A DNA stretch of 64,000 bases from Novosphingobium sp. KCTC 2891 (GTDB lineage: Bacteria > Pseudomonadota > Alphaproteobacteria > Sphingomonadales > Sphingomonadaceae), in NCBI RefSeq assembly GCF_025938155.1, contig NZ_JAPCZG010000004.1:1-64000 (forward strand). Direction: 5' to 3'. The number at the start of each line of letters is the position of its first letter. Position 1 is the stretch's first letter. This document shows positions 28,725 through 38,085 of this stretch, piece after piece. Position numbers and translations under genes: made by a program. Under the pieces are notes generated by a model, which worked only from the letters and a program-made list of their open reading frames with translations, did not search any database and was not told the DNA's origin.

Positions 28725-29768
28725 ATGCAACCATCGAACCCCACCCCCGCCGAACCCCGCCGAACCGGCCGCTATCCCGAAGGCGGCCTCGCCTTCGTGC
28801 ACCGCGACCTGACCGGCATTGCCCAGCTTGCCCGGCACGAAATTCTCTACCTGCTCGACGAAGCCGAGCAGTGGGTCGAGCTGAACCGCCAGCCACACAA
28901 GCGGGCCGAAGTCCTGTCCGGCCTGACCATCATCAACGCCTTCTTCGAGAATTCCACCCGCACGCTGCTGTCGTTCGAGATCGCGGGCAAGCGGCTGGGA
29001 GCAGACGTGGTCAACATGCACGCCGCCACCAGCAGCGTGAAGAAGGGCGAGACGCTGATCGACACGGCGATGACGCTCAACGCCATGCGCGCCGACGCCA
29101 TCGTGATCCGCCACGGCAGTTCGGGCGCGGTGCGGCTGATCGCCGAAATGGTCGATTGCCCGGTTCTCAACGCAGGCGATGGCCAGCACGAGCACCCCAC
29201 CCAGGCGCTGCTCGATGCGCTGACCATCCGCCAGGCGCTGGGACTGGCGCCGGGCAGCGATCTCAACGGGCTGAAAGTCACCATCTGCGGCGACATCCTG
29301 CATAGCCGCGTGGCGCGCTCGAACATCCTCAGCCTGACGGCGCTGGGCGCCGACATCCGCGTCTGCGCGCCGCCCGCGCTGATGCCCGCCGAAATCGAGG
29401 CCATGGGCGTTCAGCCGTTCCACGATTTCGACGCCGCTCTGAAGGGCGCGAACATCGTCATGATGCTCCGGCTCCAGCAGGAGCGGATGCAGGGCCAGTT
29501 CATCCCCTCCCCGCGCGAATACCGGCACTTGTACGGGCTGACTCTCGACCGGCTGGCCAAGGCCGAGCCGGACGCGCTGGTGATGCACCCTGGCCCGATG
29601 AACCGTGGGGTCGAAATCGACAGCCAGGTGGCCGATCATCCCAGCCGCAGCCTGATCACCCGGCAGGTCGAAAGCGGCGTCGCCATCCGCATGGCCTGCC
29701 TTGACGTGCTGACCCGCCGCGCACGCCGCCTGCCCGGCTGGACCGAGATCGAAGGAACCCGCGCATGA
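28725..29768 (+). CDS. pyrB: Aspartate carbamoyltransferase catalytic subunit
   Basis: ATCase joins carbamoyl phosphate and aspartate, the first committed step of pyrimidine synthesis. The 347-residue protein has the carbamoyl-phosphate motif [11 protein letters not shown], the [11 protein letters not shown] motif, and [12 protein letters not shown] near the C-terminus. The N-terminal extension before FVHRDLTGI is short. The start at 28725 is set by conserved sequence; the frame is open far upstream, antisense to sppA. The stop overlaps the next gene by four bases (ATGA), implying translational coupling with the PyrC-like partner. No pyrI regulatory subunit gene is nearby. Confidence 0.96.
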   Translation: MQPSNPTPAEPRRTGRYPEGGLAFVHRDLTGIAQLARHEILYLLDEAEQWVELNRQPHKRAEVLSGLTIINAFFENSTRTLLSFEIAGKRLGADVVNMHAATSSVKKGETLIDTAMTLNAMRADAIVIRHGSSGAVRLIAEMVDCPVLNAGDGQHEHPTQALLDALTIRQALGLAPGSDLNGLKVTICGDILHSRVARSNILSLTALGADIRVCAPPALMPAEIEAMGVQPFHDFDAALKGANIVMMLRLQQERMQGQFIPSPREYRHLYGLTLDRLAKAEPDALVMHPGPMNRGVEIDSQVADHPSRSLITRQVESGVAIRMACLDVLTRRARRLPGWTEIEGTRA

Positions 29769-30997
29769 TCCCCTGCCCCCTGACCATCACAGGCGGTCGG
29801 CTGGTCCTGCCCTCGGGCGCACCCGTTCCCGGTGCCGTGCGCTGCGCCGATGGCCACATCGTCGCCGTGGGCGCCGACGTGGTGCCGCAGAACGGCGATC
29901 AGGTGGTCGATGCCAAGGGCGCGCTGATCGCGCCCGGCCTTGTCGATCTGGGCGTGTTCTCGGTCGACAAGCCTGCGTTCCATTTCGGCGGAATCACCCG
30001 CGCCGCCCTGATGCCCGATCAGGGACCGCCGCTCGATCATCCGGCGCGCGTGCGGTTCGCCGCGCAGTCGGGCAAGCCTGACATGTGGGTTCACCCGCTG
30101 GCCGCCGCGACGCTCGGGCTGGAGGGCACGCACCTCGCCGAGCTCGCCCTGATGCGCGATGCGGGCGCGCGCGCGGTCGCCACCGGGCGCCAGTGGATCG
30201 GCGATTCGGGCGTGATGCTGCGTCTGCTGTCCTATTGCGCGATGCTCGGCCTTGTCGTCGTGACGCACGCGGAGGACGCCGGAATCACTGGCAGCGCGGT
30301 GGCCACGGCGGGCGAAATGGCGACCCGACTGGGCCTGCCCTCCGCGCCGGCCGAAGCCGAGGCGCTGGCCGTGGCACGCGACATCGCGCTGGCCGAGCTG
30401 TCCGGCGCGCATGTCCATTTCCGGCAGGTGACCACGGCGCGCGCGCTGGATCTGGTGCGGGCGGCGAAGGCGAAGGGCATTCGCGTCACTGCCGGGGTCA
30501 CGCCCGCGCACTTCATGCTCTCGGACCTTGAACTGGCGGACTTCAGGACGTTCTGCCGGATGTCGCCGCCGCTGCGGCCCGATGCGGATCGCAAGGCCGT
30601 GATCGCCGCGATTGCCGACGGCACGATCGACGTGATTTCGTCAGGCCACGATCCCCGTGGACCCGAAGACAAGCGCCTGCCCTTCGCCGATGCGGAGCCG
30701 GGCATGGCGGGCGCGGAAACGCTGCTGCCGCTCACGCTTACGCTGGTACGCGACGGGCATATCGACATGGCGCGCGCCTTCGCGCTGCTCGCCGCCAATC
30801 CGGCGAAGCTGCTGGGCGTGGCGGCTGGCCGGCTGGAAACTGGCGCGGAAGCTGACATCGCGCTGGTCGATCCGGAACGGCCGTGGATCGTCAAGACCGA
30901 CAAGATGGCAGCCAGCGCGGGCAACACCCCGTTCGACCGGCGCCCGGTGGAGGGGCGCGTGCTGGGCCTGTTCAAGGGCGGCGCGCGGATCGACTGA
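29765..30997 (+). CDS. Inactive dihydroorotase-like ATCase partner (PyrC')
   Basis: The 410-residue protein has the dihydroorotase fold but lacks most metal ligands. Where active type I enzymes have PGxVDxHxH, this one has PGLVDLGVF (residues 57-65), so both histidines are gone. The His of the second strand survives (VVTHAED, His168). The HVS-type histidine is replaced by Gln221 (HVHFRQVTT), and the catalytic Asp of the TDH motif by Gly294 (ISSGHDP). This matches PyrC' of Pseudomonas, a non-catalytic subunit required to assemble ATCase. The four-base overlap with pyrB fits that role. A functional pyrC should lie elsewhere. Confidence 0.88.
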   Translation: MIPCPLTITGGRLVLPSGAPVPGAVRCADGHIVAVGADVVPQNGDQVVDAKGALIAPGLVDLGVFSVDKPAFHFGGITRAALMPDQGPPLDHPARVRFAAQSGKPDMWVHPLAAATLGLEGTHLAELALMRDAGARAVATGRQWIGDSGVMLRLLSYCAMLGLVVVTHAEDAGITGSAVATAGEMATRLGLPSAPAEAEALAVARDIALAELSGAHVHFRQVTTARALDLVRAAKAKGIRVTAGVTPAHFMLSDLELADFRTFCRMSPPLRPDADRKAVIAAIADGTIDVISSGHDPRGPEDKRLPFADAEPGMAGAETLLPLTLTLVRDGHIDMARAFALLAANPAKLLGVAAGRLETGAEADIALVDPERPWIVKTDKMAASAGNTPFDRRPVEGRVLGLFKGGARID

Positions 30998-31021
30998 CCG
31001 CAACAAGGCTGAGCCAAAGAA

Positions 31022-31045
31022 AAGGCCGGGCATGTGCCCGGCCTT
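31022..31045. terminator. Terminator between pyrC' and SPOR/TPR gene
   Basis: A perfect 10-bp stem AAGGCCGGGC-ATGT-GCCCGGCCTT. On the reverse strand it is followed by TTCTTTGG, giving a classic intrinsic terminator for the leftward SPOR operon; it may also stop pyrBC' from the other side. Confidence 0.8.
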
Positions 31046-31077
31046 GAGGTGGTTCGTCAGGGTATCGTAACGCTTAC

Positions 31078-32412
31078 TCAACGCCGCCGGGCGAAACGGG
31101 TTTCCACCGCAGTTCCGGGAATCGCATTTTGTGGCGATGCCATCACCAGGCACGCCCCGCCCTTGGCCTTCACCGTGCCGCACATCGTGCTGGCGGCGCC
31201 GTAGCCGGCGAAGCCCGCCGCCTGGACGCGCCAGAACTGGTGCCCGCGCACCGAGACCTGCGTGATCACACTGCGATGCGCGGCGAGCGCGGGGTTCTTC
31301 GCTGCAAAATGTCGCCATGCGCGCTGCGCGCCGACCGAGGTCGAGAACGCGCCAAGCTGGACCAGATGGCTCCCGCCGCCAACCGAAGTGGCAGCAACCG
31401 CAGCGGGCCGGACCCGCGCGGCGGGAGCGGCAGCGCGCGCTGAGTAGGAACCAGCGAGCCGGTAAGGCTGCGGGGCCGCTGCGGGACGCGCGGAGGAAAG
31501 ATTGTCGACCGCGGCCAGCACGCCTTGCGGCGCTTGCGAGGCATCGGCCACCGCGGGGGCGGGTGCCGCAGGCTCAGCCACAGGTGGCAGTTCCTGCGCA
31601 GCGGCCTGCGCCAGCGCAGGAGCTTCGACCGAAGGCGCGGCCACGGGCTGCGCCGCAGCCTGTTGCTGCAGCTGGGCTTCGGGGAAATTGGCGAGGGCCA
31701 GTGCCTGCGGCTGGCCTGAATCCATGCGCACCGGCGCGCCAAGCAGCGTGGCCACGCGGGTACGGACATCCGAAGGACGCGCCATCAGCAGCCACTGCTG
31801 AAGCCGGCCGTCGAGCTGCTCGGCCGGCACGTCCTGCGCCGCCATCACGCGCGCCTGTCGCCACTGGCCTGCCAGCGCATAGGCATAGGCAAGGTTCTGG
31901 CGCAGCTTCGGCGTGTTGTCGCCTGTCCGCAGCGCGTCGGTCAGCACCGTCACGCCCTGCGCGGCGCGCCCCGCCATCGCCAGCGCGAGTCCGTAGTCGG
32001 ACGCAGGGATCGAATCGCGATAAGTGTCCAGCGTGTCGATCGCGGTGCCCATCCGGCCCATCGCGATGTCCGCCAGCGCCAGGCTGAGCGCGGCCTTGCC
32101 GCTGTCTTCGCCCAGCTGCATCGCCTCGTCATAGGCCTGATGCGCCGATTCGAACCGCCCCGCGCGGAGATAGGAATTGCCCAGCAAGGTGCGATAGGCA
32201 GGGTTGCGCGGATCGGAGAGGACCGCCTGCTCGGCCAGCGAGACCGCCTTTTCCACCCGGCCGCTCGCCATCGCCGCGTCGGCGCCGGCGACAAGGCGCG
32301 AGGGGCGCGGGCCCGACGCCGTGCAGCCAGCCAGCAGGCCGGCCGCGAGCGCGGTCGAAACGCAGAGCCGCATGGTGCGGTTGAAGCTGTTCGGTTCGGC
32401 TCGACTGGTCAT
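31078..32412 (-). CDS. TPR and SPOR domain lipoprotein
   Basis: The 444-residue protein has a lipoprotein signal (LAAGLLAGC, lipidated Cys30), a helical TPR region (residues about 45-215: AMASGRVEKAVSLAEQAVLS, PAYRTLLGNSYLRAGRFESA), a long Ala/Pro-rich linker, and a C-terminal SPOR domain (SHLVQLGAFSTSVGAQRAWR to KAKGGACLVM). SPOR domains bind denuded septal peptidoglycan, so a role at the division site or pole is likely. The ATG at 32412 is in frame with a longer ORF reaching 32655 that overlaps the upstream gene. It is the last gene of a three-gene unit with a ParA ATPase. Confidence 0.85.
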   Translation of the reverse strand: MTSRAEPNSFNRTMRLCVSTALAAGLLAGCTASGPRPSRLVAGADAAMASGRVEKAVSLAEQAVLSDPRNPAYRTLLGNSYLRAGRFESAHQAYDEAMQLGEDSGKAALSLALADIAMGRMGTAIDTLDTYRDSIPASDYGLALAMAGRAAQGVTVLTDALRTGDNTPKLRQNLAYAYALAGQWRQARVMAAQDVPAEQLDGRLQQWLLMARPSDVRTRVATLLGAPVRMDSGQPQALALANFPEAQLQQQAAAQPVAAPSVEAPALAQAAAQELPPVAEPAAPAPAVADASQAPQGVLAAVDNLSSARPAAAPQPYRLAGSYSARAAAPAARVRPAAVAATSVGGGSHLVQLGAFSTSVGAQRAWRHFAAKNPALAAHRSVITQVSVRGHQFWRVQAAGFAGYGAASTMCGTVKAKGGACLVMASPQNAIPGTAVETRFARRR

Positions 32413-32434
32413 GGTTCTGGTCTTCTCTCGAGAG

Positions 32435-33052
32435 TCAGTTTCGGCGGGCGCGCCGGGCAAGATCGTCGATGCCGGGAATGGCATCCAGGAACTGGTCGAG
32501 CGCTTCCAGCACGACGTGCTGCGCGCTGCGGTCTTCCAGCGTGCATGCCAGTCGGAGGCGCAAGTGGCGTTCGGCATCGAGGCGCAGGGTAAACGCGGCC
32601 TTGCGCCCTTCCTTGAGCGCCGAACCCTTGCGCCGCGAAGGACGCGGCGCGGCAACGGTTTCCTCGGCGGCGATTCGCGCGGCCATTTCGGCCTTGCGGT
32701 TGATCACCCCGGCCAGCGATTCGATCTGTCGCAGCACTTCAGGCCGACTGGCTTCTTCTGCCGCCAGCGGCGTCACGTCGGGCGTGATCGGCACGACGGG
32801 CGGGGCCGGGGCCATGGTCTCCATCGGCGAATCGAACGATTCGGCGGGGAAATCCTCGCCCATGTCGTTCCAGCCAAGGTCTTCCTGCGCCAGCGGCTCA
32901 TATTGGACGTAGCCGCCACCGCCGCCAAGCGCGACGCGGCTCTGTTCCTCGAAGGCAAGCGACTGCAACTGCGGGCGCATCGCCGGGCGCGCCGCGCCCT
33001 TGCGGGCGAGCAGGCCCGACGTCAGCGATGCGAAGGACTTGGCGTCGCTCAT
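32435..33052 (-). CDS. ParA-linked protein with C-terminal ribbon-helix-helix-like domain
   Basis: The 205-residue protein has a low-complexity acidic/proline-rich N-terminal two-thirds and a compact basic C-terminus, about residues 148-195 (KAAFTLRLDAERHLRLRLAC, QHVVLEALDQFLDAI). That end has the strand-helix-helix pattern of ribbon-helix-helix proteins, the fold of many ParB-like centromere or cargo adaptors. The gene starts 12 bases after the ParA ATPase gene and ends 22 bases before the SPOR lipoprotein gene. I infer a ParA partner; no DNA site or cargo is known. Confidence 0.7.
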   Translation of the reverse strand: MSDAKSFASLTSGLLARKGAARPAMRPQLQSLAFEEQSRVALGGGGGYVQYEPLAQEDLGWNDMGEDFPAESFDSPMETMAPAPPVVPITPDVTPLAAEEASRPEVLRQIESLAGVINRKAEMAARIAAEETVAAPRPSRRKGSALKEGRKAAFTLRLDAERHLRLRLACTLEDRSAQHVVLEALDQFLDAIPGIDDLARRARRN

Positions 33053-33064
33053 CCCGCCTCTCCC

Positions 33065-33793
33065 TTAAGAGCCGATCACACGGCGGCCGAAGCCGCCCAT
33101 CGGCCGGGGTGCGCCCGACATGACCGCCGGCGCGACGGCCGGCTGCGGCACGGCGAACACGGTGCGGCGGAAGTTCTTCTCGAGTCGCTCAGAGACGTAC
33201 GTCCACAGCGCGGTTACCTCCTGCGCCGACTTTCCGCGCGGATCGACTTCCATCACCGTCCGGCCATCGATCATCGAGGCGGCAAAATCGGTGCGGTGGT
33301 GCAGCGTGACCGGGGCGACGGTGCCATGCTGCGACAGCGCAACAGCTGCCTCGGACGTGATTCGCGCCTTCGGAGTCGCGGCGTTGACCACGAAGATCAG
33401 CGGCTTGCCGGCGCGTTCGCACAGATCGACCGTGGCCCCCACGGCGCGAAGGTCATGCGGGCTGGGCCGCGTCGGCACTACGATAAGCTCGGAAACCGCG
33501 ATCACAGACTGGATCGCCATGGTGATGGCGGGCGGCGTATCGATCACCGCCAGTTTGAAGCCCTGCTGGCGCAAAACCGCCAGATCGCTGGCAAGCCGGG
33601 CCACCGTGGTCTGGGCAAAGGCCGGGAATTCGGCCTCGCGCTCGTTCCACCAGTCGGACAGCGAGCCTTGCGGGTCGATGTCGATCAGCACGACCGGGCC
33701 GGCGCCGGCGCGCTGCGCCTGAACGGCGAGATGTCCGGACAAGGTCGTCTTGCCGGACCCACCTTTCTGCGAAGCCAATGCCAGTACGCGCAA
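33065..33793 (-). CDS. ParA/MinD-family ATPase
   Basis: The 242-residue protein carries the deviant Walker A motif SQKGGSGKTTLSGHLA with the signature lysine, DIDPQGSLSDWW as the switch/Walker A' region, and VIDTPPAITMAI as Walker B. ParA proteins make ATP-dependent gradients on the nucleoid or membrane to position DNA, division factors or protein clusters. It lacks a ParA-type N-terminal HTH and is not beside a chromosomal parB, so it is probably an orphan positioning ATPase serving the ribbon-helix-helix protein and SPOR lipoprotein of the same operon. Confidence 0.88.
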   Translation of the reverse strand: MRVLALASQKGGSGKTTLSGHLAVQAQRAGAGPVVLIDIDPQGSLSDWWNEREAEFPAFAQTTVARLASDLAVLRQQGFKLAVIDTPPAITMAIQSVIAVSELIVVPTRPSPHDLRAVGATVDLCERAGKPLIFVVNAATPKARITSEAAVALSQHGTVAPVTLHHRTDFAASMIDGRTVMEVDPRGKSAQEVTALWTYVSERLEKNFRRTVFAVPQPAVAPAVMSGAPRPMGGFGRRVIGS

Positions 33794-34085
33794 TGTATCC
33801 CCCTGGAAGCCTGTGCGGTTTCACCCTTGGGGATCGCAGAACAGGTTGAAATATTGGTTAACACCGGCTCCCCCGCGCGCTGCCCGTTCGGTGACGGAGC
33901 GCCGCGAAGTGCCATGCCGAGCTGTCAAGGCTTTGCTAACGCCTCGTTGACTATAGGCTGCCTTGAAAAGGGACGCCTTTTGCGCCGTTCCCCGCCGCGC
34001 GGGGACATGACGGACAGGGCAACCCACACTACCATGCGCCGGGCCGGCTCGCCCGGTGGCCTATTGTCCAAGGGATCGACGGCTC

Positions 34086-35159
34086 ATGCGTGCCACGGCT
34101 GTCCTCGTTTCGTGTCTGATCGGCGCCAGCACTCTGGCGTCCCCCGCGCTGGCCGATGTCCGCGCCGGCGTCGATGCGTGGTCGCGCGGCGACTACACCC
34201 GCGCCATCCGCGAATGGCAGGGCGCCGCCGCCAAGGGTGATCCCGACGCGCAGTTCAACATGGCGCAGGCCTACAAGCTCGGACGCGGCGTGACTCCGGA
34301 TCTCAAGCGCGCCGAGGAACTCTACCGCGCCGCCGCCGAGCAGGGCCATGCCCGCGCTGCGGACAACTACGGGCTGCTGCTGTTCCAGACCGAACGCCAG
34401 CGCGAGGCGATGCCGTGGCTGGAGCAGTCCGCCCTGCGCGGCGAACCGCGCGCGCAGTACCTTGTCGGCATCGCCGCGTTCAACGGCGACTATGCGCCCA
34501 AGGACTGGATCCGCGCCTATGCGCTGATGACCCGCGCGGCGGCGACCGGGCTGCCGCAAGCGGTAAGCGGCCTAGCGGTGATGAACCAGGCGATCCCGCT
34601 CCAGCAGCGCCAGCTCGGCACGTCGCTGGCGGGCGATCTGGACCGCCGGGCGGAGCAGGCGCGCGCCACCCAGCTTGGCGCCGCCGACCTTGGCGCAATG
34701 CGGCCGCCGCTTGCCGGCGCGCCGCTGCCAACCCCGGCCCCCTCGGTCTCGGCACCAGTTGCCAGCCCGGCCTACACGCACGATCCATCGCGGCCAGTCG
34801 CCACCGGCGCCGACTATGCATCCCCGGTCACGCTGCCGCCCCGCGCGCGGCGGCCATCGGCTGCGGGAATCACGCCTGCCGCGATATCCACAGCCGCGCC
34901 GGCACCCCGCCCGGCCAAGCCCTCTGCAACCGGACCGTGGCGCGTGCAGCTTGGCGCGTTCGGCCAGAAGGCGAACGCCGACGCGCTGTGGGCGCGGGTG
35001 CGCACGCGGCCGGAAATCGCCGGCCATGCGCGGATCGACCTCAGCAGCGGCGGCGTCACGCGCCTCCAGGCCGGCGGCTACGCCAGCGAGGGCGAGGCGG
35101 CCCGCGCCTGCGCCGCGCTCAAGGCTGGCGGGGCATCGTGCCTGGTGGTAAAGCCGTGA
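34086..35159 (+). CDS. Sel1-repeat and SPOR domain periplasmic protein
   Basis: The 357-residue protein has a signal peptide (MRATAVLVSCLIGASTLASP, cleavage after ALA), three or four Sel1/TPR-like repeats (GDPDAQFNMAQAYKLGRGVT, GHARAADNYGLLLF, GEPRAQYLVGIAAFNGDY), a Pro/Ala-rich linker and a C-terminal SPOR domain (WRVQLGAFGQKANADALWAR to ASCLVVKP). SPOR domains target septal glycan. It is divergent from the ParA operon, which encodes another SPOR protein, across 292 bases, so the two units may serve the same process. The ATG at 34086 is preferred; the frame extends to 34056. Confidence 0.85.
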   Translation: MRATAVLVSCLIGASTLASPALADVRAGVDAWSRGDYTRAIREWQGAAAKGDPDAQFNMAQAYKLGRGVTPDLKRAEELYRAAAEQGHARAADNYGLLLFQTERQREAMPWLEQSALRGEPRAQYLVGIAAFNGDYAPKDWIRAYALMTRAAATGLPQAVSGLAVMNQAIPLQQRQLGTSLAGDLDRRAEQARATQLGAADLGAMRPPLAGAPLPTPAPSVSAPVASPAYTHDPSRPVATGADYASPVTLPPRARRPSAAGITPAAISTAAPAPRPAKPSATGPWRVQLGAFGQKANADALWARVRTRPEIAGHARIDLSSGGVTRLQAGGYASEGEAARACAALKAGGASCLVVKP

Positions 35160-35163
35160 GCGC

Positions 35164-36396
35164 TTGAGCGCCGCGGCCCCGATCCCTTCTTCTCCCAATC
35201 GCATCGCCGCGCTTGATTTCGTGCGCGGCGTCGCCGTGCTCGGCATTCTCGCCATCAACATCACCGGGTTCTGGGGCCCTAGCCTGGCCTCGTTCAGCCC
35301 TGCCCTGCCCCACGCCGACCCGGGCGGGGTGGGGTGGTTCGCGCTGTCGTTCGTGGTGTTCGAGGGCAAGATGCGGGCGCTGTTCACGTTGCTGTTCGGC
35401 GCCAGCATGATGTTGTTCGTGGAAGCGACCGAACGGCGCGGCTTCAACCCCGATGCGATGCAGGCGCGCCGCCTGCTGTGGCTCGCCGTGTTCGGCTATG
35501 CTCACTACCTGCTGCTGTGGTGGGGGGATATCCTGTTTCCCTACGCGCTCTGCGGCCTGGCCGCACTGGCCCTGCGCCGGCTGGATCCCGCCGCGCTGGT
35601 GGTGATCGGGCTGACCCTGTTCACCGTCAGCCACGGCATGGACAGCCTGGGCGACCTGGCCGGCATCGCCGCCGAACAGCGCGTGCTGTCGGGTCACGGC
35701 ACACCGGCAGAGGTGGCAGAGCAAGCCGGGATGATGGCGCGCATCGCCGCGTCGATCGCGGACGACACCCGCATCCTTGACGCGGGCTTCATCGAGGCAA
35801 TCCGGCTGCGGCTGTCCATCGCACCCTTCCTGCCGTTCTCGACTACGCTGTCGACGCTGACGGAAACCCTGCCGCTGATGCTGATCGGCATGGCGCTGCA
35901 CCGATCGGGCTTCTTTGCCGGCGCATGGAGCGAGCGCGCGCTGCGCCGCGTGGCGGCCTGCGGCATCGGCACGGGCGGCGCGATCACGCTGGCGTTGCTC
36001 GCATGGCTGTGGATGCACGGTTTCCCGCCGCGCGCGATGTTCGCGGCGATGGGCGATCTGTCCGCGCTGCCCCACTTGCTGATGGCGCTAGGTTATGCCG
36101 CGCTACTGATGCTGCTCTGGCCAAAGCTGGCGCAACTCGGAGCGGGGCGGCGGCTGGCGGCGGCGGGCCGCTGTGCCTTCACCAACTACCTGGGCACGAC
36201 CGTGCTGATGGCGGGGTTCTTTTCCGGCTGGGGCCTGGGGCTGGGTCCGGACCTGCCGCGCGCATGGCTGCCCGCTTTCGTCCTGCTTGGCTGGGCCGCG
36301 ATGCTCGCCTGGCCGGAATGGTGGCTGGCCCGATTCGCGCAAGGACCTCTGGAAGCCGCGTGGCGGCGGCTCACATGGCTGGGCGCGGCGCGCTAA
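35164..36396 (+). CDS. DUF418 multi-pass membrane protein
   Basis: This 410-residue integral membrane protein has about ten hydrophobic segments. It shows the DUF418 family start IAALDFVRGVAVLGILAINI and the C-terminal DUF418 core (AGRCAFTNYLGTTVLMAGFF, GPLEAAWRRLTW). The family includes YeiB; transport of an unknown substrate is usually suggested. The only initiator that fits is TTG at 35164, four bases past the stop of the SPOR gene. Its stop codon overlaps that of the convergent protease gene: the shared bases CTAA at 36393-36396 give TAA on one strand and TAG on the other. Confidence 0.8.
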   Translation: MSAAAPIPSSPNRIAALDFVRGVAVLGILAINITGFWGPSLASFSPALPHADPGGVGWFALSFVVFEGKMRALFTLLFGASMMLFVEATERRGFNPDAMQARRLLWLAVFGYAHYLLLWWGDILFPYALCGLAALALRRLDPAALVVIGLTLFTVSHGMDSLGDLAGIAAEQRVLSGHGTPAEVAEQAGMMARIAASIADDTRILDAGFIEAIRLRLSIAPFLPFSTTLSTLTETLPLMLIGMALHRSGFFAGAWSERALRRVAACGIGTGGAITLALLAWLWMHGFPPRAMFAAMGDLSALPHLLMALGYAALLMLLWPKLAQLGAGRRLAAAGRCAFTNYLGTTVLMAGFFSGWGLGLGPDLPRAWLPAFVLLGWAAMLAWPEWWLARFAQGPLEAAWRRLTWLGAAR

Positions 36397-37055
36397 CCCG
36401 CGTCCGCCTGTGCGTGCCGGGGGGTGAGGATCAGCACGCCTTCTTCCACCCGCCAGCCCTTGAGCCGCGAAAGGAAGTTCATGCCCAGCACGTTGAGGCC
36501 GCCGGTCGTTCCGGTGACGATGGCATCCATGTCGCGCGCCACGATCGAGCCGAAGCGCACTTCGCCAATCCGCGCCATCTGCGCCTCGGTCGCGCCATTG
36601 GCGGTGCGGACCACCACCGGCAGGCGCAACGGGTCGGGCTCTATGCCGGCATCGGTAGCGACTTCGGACGAGATCGCGGTCAGCGTGGCGCCGGTATCGA
36701 CCATGAAACGCTGGCGCGTGCCGTTGACCTTCGCCTCGATCCAGTAGTGCCCGTCCGCCGACAGCGGCACGCGCGTTTCGCCGCCCTCCACGGTCTGCGT
36801 GGGCATGGCCATGTTGGCGGCGAGCGAATCGAAGGTCGGATCCAGCCGCACGAAGCGCAGCGCGGCGAGCAGGAACACCGCCACCAGCATCAGGTTGCCG
36901 GCCACCCCCAGCGCGCGGGCGCTGCCGGGAGAAAAGCGCCGCAGACCGCCGCCCACCAGCGTCAGCGCGATTGCCGCGACGGCCGCGAGCAGCAGTGGCG
37001 GTGCGCTGCCAAGCCACGGCCCCATCGTCTTGAAACTGCCCAAAAGCTCGTCCAT
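36393..37055 (-). CDS. Retropepsin-like aspartic protease, membrane anchored
   Basis: The protein has two N-terminal hydrophobic segments (PPLLLAAVAAIALTLVGGGL and ALGVAGNLMLVAVFLLAALR) and a periplasmic retropepsin-like domain with FMVDTGATLTAIS (catalytic Asp-Thr-Gly) and the second strand LNVLGMNFLSRLKGW. This matches the TIGR02281 clan AA family, common in alphaproteobacteria and related in domain to PerP of Caulobacter. It probably acts as a dimer. The ATG at 37055 gives a sensible N-terminus; the frame extends to a GTG at 37109 and neither start has a clear ribosome site. Confidence 0.82.
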   Translation of the reverse strand: MDELLGSFKTMGPWLGSAPPLLLAAVAAIALTLVGGGLRRFSPGSARALGVAGNLMLVAVFLLAALRFVRLDPTFDSLAANMAMPTQTVEGGETRVPLSADGHYWIEAKVNGTRQRFMVDTGATLTAISSEVATDAGIEPDPLRLPVVVRTANGATEAQMARIGEVRFGSIVARDMDAIVTGTTGGLNVLGMNFLSRLKGWRVEEGVLILTPRHAQADAG

Positions 37056-37166
37056 TCGCGCATATTGCACGAACAACCTTGCCGTGGGCTGAAATCGCGG
37101 CATGGACACGCGCGAAAGGGAACGTCGCCGCGTTCTCCGGGTTCAGGCCCAAAGGTCCCCACATCG

Positions 37167-37958
37167 ATGCTGCTTTCGATTTCCGCCCGCCTCGCCTGGC
37201 ACCTTGCCGCGCCTTGCGACCTCCTGCTCCAGATCGAAGTCGCTTCCTCGGCCGACCAGAACGTCCTTGAAAGCGACCTGAAGTGCACAGACGCCGCCCA
37301 TTTCGTGCGCGTGGAGGCACTGGATGGCGTCGGCGAGCGGATCTGGATCCATCACGAGGGCGACTTCGCCGCACACTACCGCGCGAAGGTGGACATCGTC
37401 CGCCAGGCGCCCGACCTTTTCGCGATGAACATCAGCCCGCTGCACCGCCTTCCCGGCGCGGCCGTGCCTTACCTGATGGATTCGCGCTATTGCCCCGCCA
37501 GCCGCTTCGGCCCCTTCGTCGACGAGCAATTCGGCGCGCTGCCTGGCGGCGCGAAAGTGCGCGCGATGCACGACTGGATCGCCGAGCATTACCGCTATGT
37601 CCCCGGCTCCAGCGACGCGGCGACGACGGCGATCGACAGTTTCCTCGAACGCCGGGGCGTGTGCCGCGATTTTGCGCACACCCTGATCTGCTTCGCGCGG
37701 GCTGCGGCCATTCCGGCGCGGTTCGCCAGCGGATACGGCGCGGCAGTGAAGCCGCAGGATTTCCACGCGCTTGCCGAACTGTGGCTGGTGGATGAACAGG
37801 GCGTCGGCGCATGGATCGCCGTGGACCCGACCGGGATGGCAAGCGCGGACGACTTCGCACGGATCGCGGTGGGGCGGGATGCGGCGGATACCAGCTTTCT
37901 CACCAGCTACGGCTATGCCGAACTCCGCGCCATGGAGATCGAGGTGACGCGGGGATGA
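37167..37958 (+). CDS. Transglutaminase-like cysteine peptidase
   Basis: The 263-residue protein has an N-terminal beta domain and a transglutaminase-like core with a complete catalytic triad: Cys166 (RRGVCRDFAHTLI), His200 (DFHALAELW) and Asp220 (IAVDPTGM). Such bacterial proteins are usually peptidases rather than cross-linkers. No signal peptide is visible. AAAGG lies upstream of the ATG at 37167. It is divergent from the retropepsin gene and upstream of an L,D-transpeptidase gene on the same strand, but no shared pathway can be claimed. Confidence 0.88.
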   Translation: MLLSISARLAWHLAAPCDLLLQIEVASSADQNVLESDLKCTDAAHFVRVEALDGVGERIWIHHEGDFAAHYRAKVDIVRQAPDLFAMNISPLHRLPGAAVPYLMDSRYCPASRFGPFVDEQFGALPGGAKVRAMHDWIAEHYRYVPGSSDAATTAIDSFLERRGVCRDFAHTLICFARAAAIPARFASGYGAAVKPQDFHALAELWLVDEQGVGAWIAVDPTGMASADDFARIAVGRDAADTSFLTSYGYAELRAMEIEVTRG

Positions 37959-38085
37959 TCGGCGCGGCTTAACCACATTCCTTCACGCCTTGCGGGTGCG
38001 GCGTCCCTTGGCGGGACGGGGCCTGCATGCCTCTCGCGCAAACAACGGTTTACGCTATGTTGTGCGTGAAAGGACCGACCTAACC

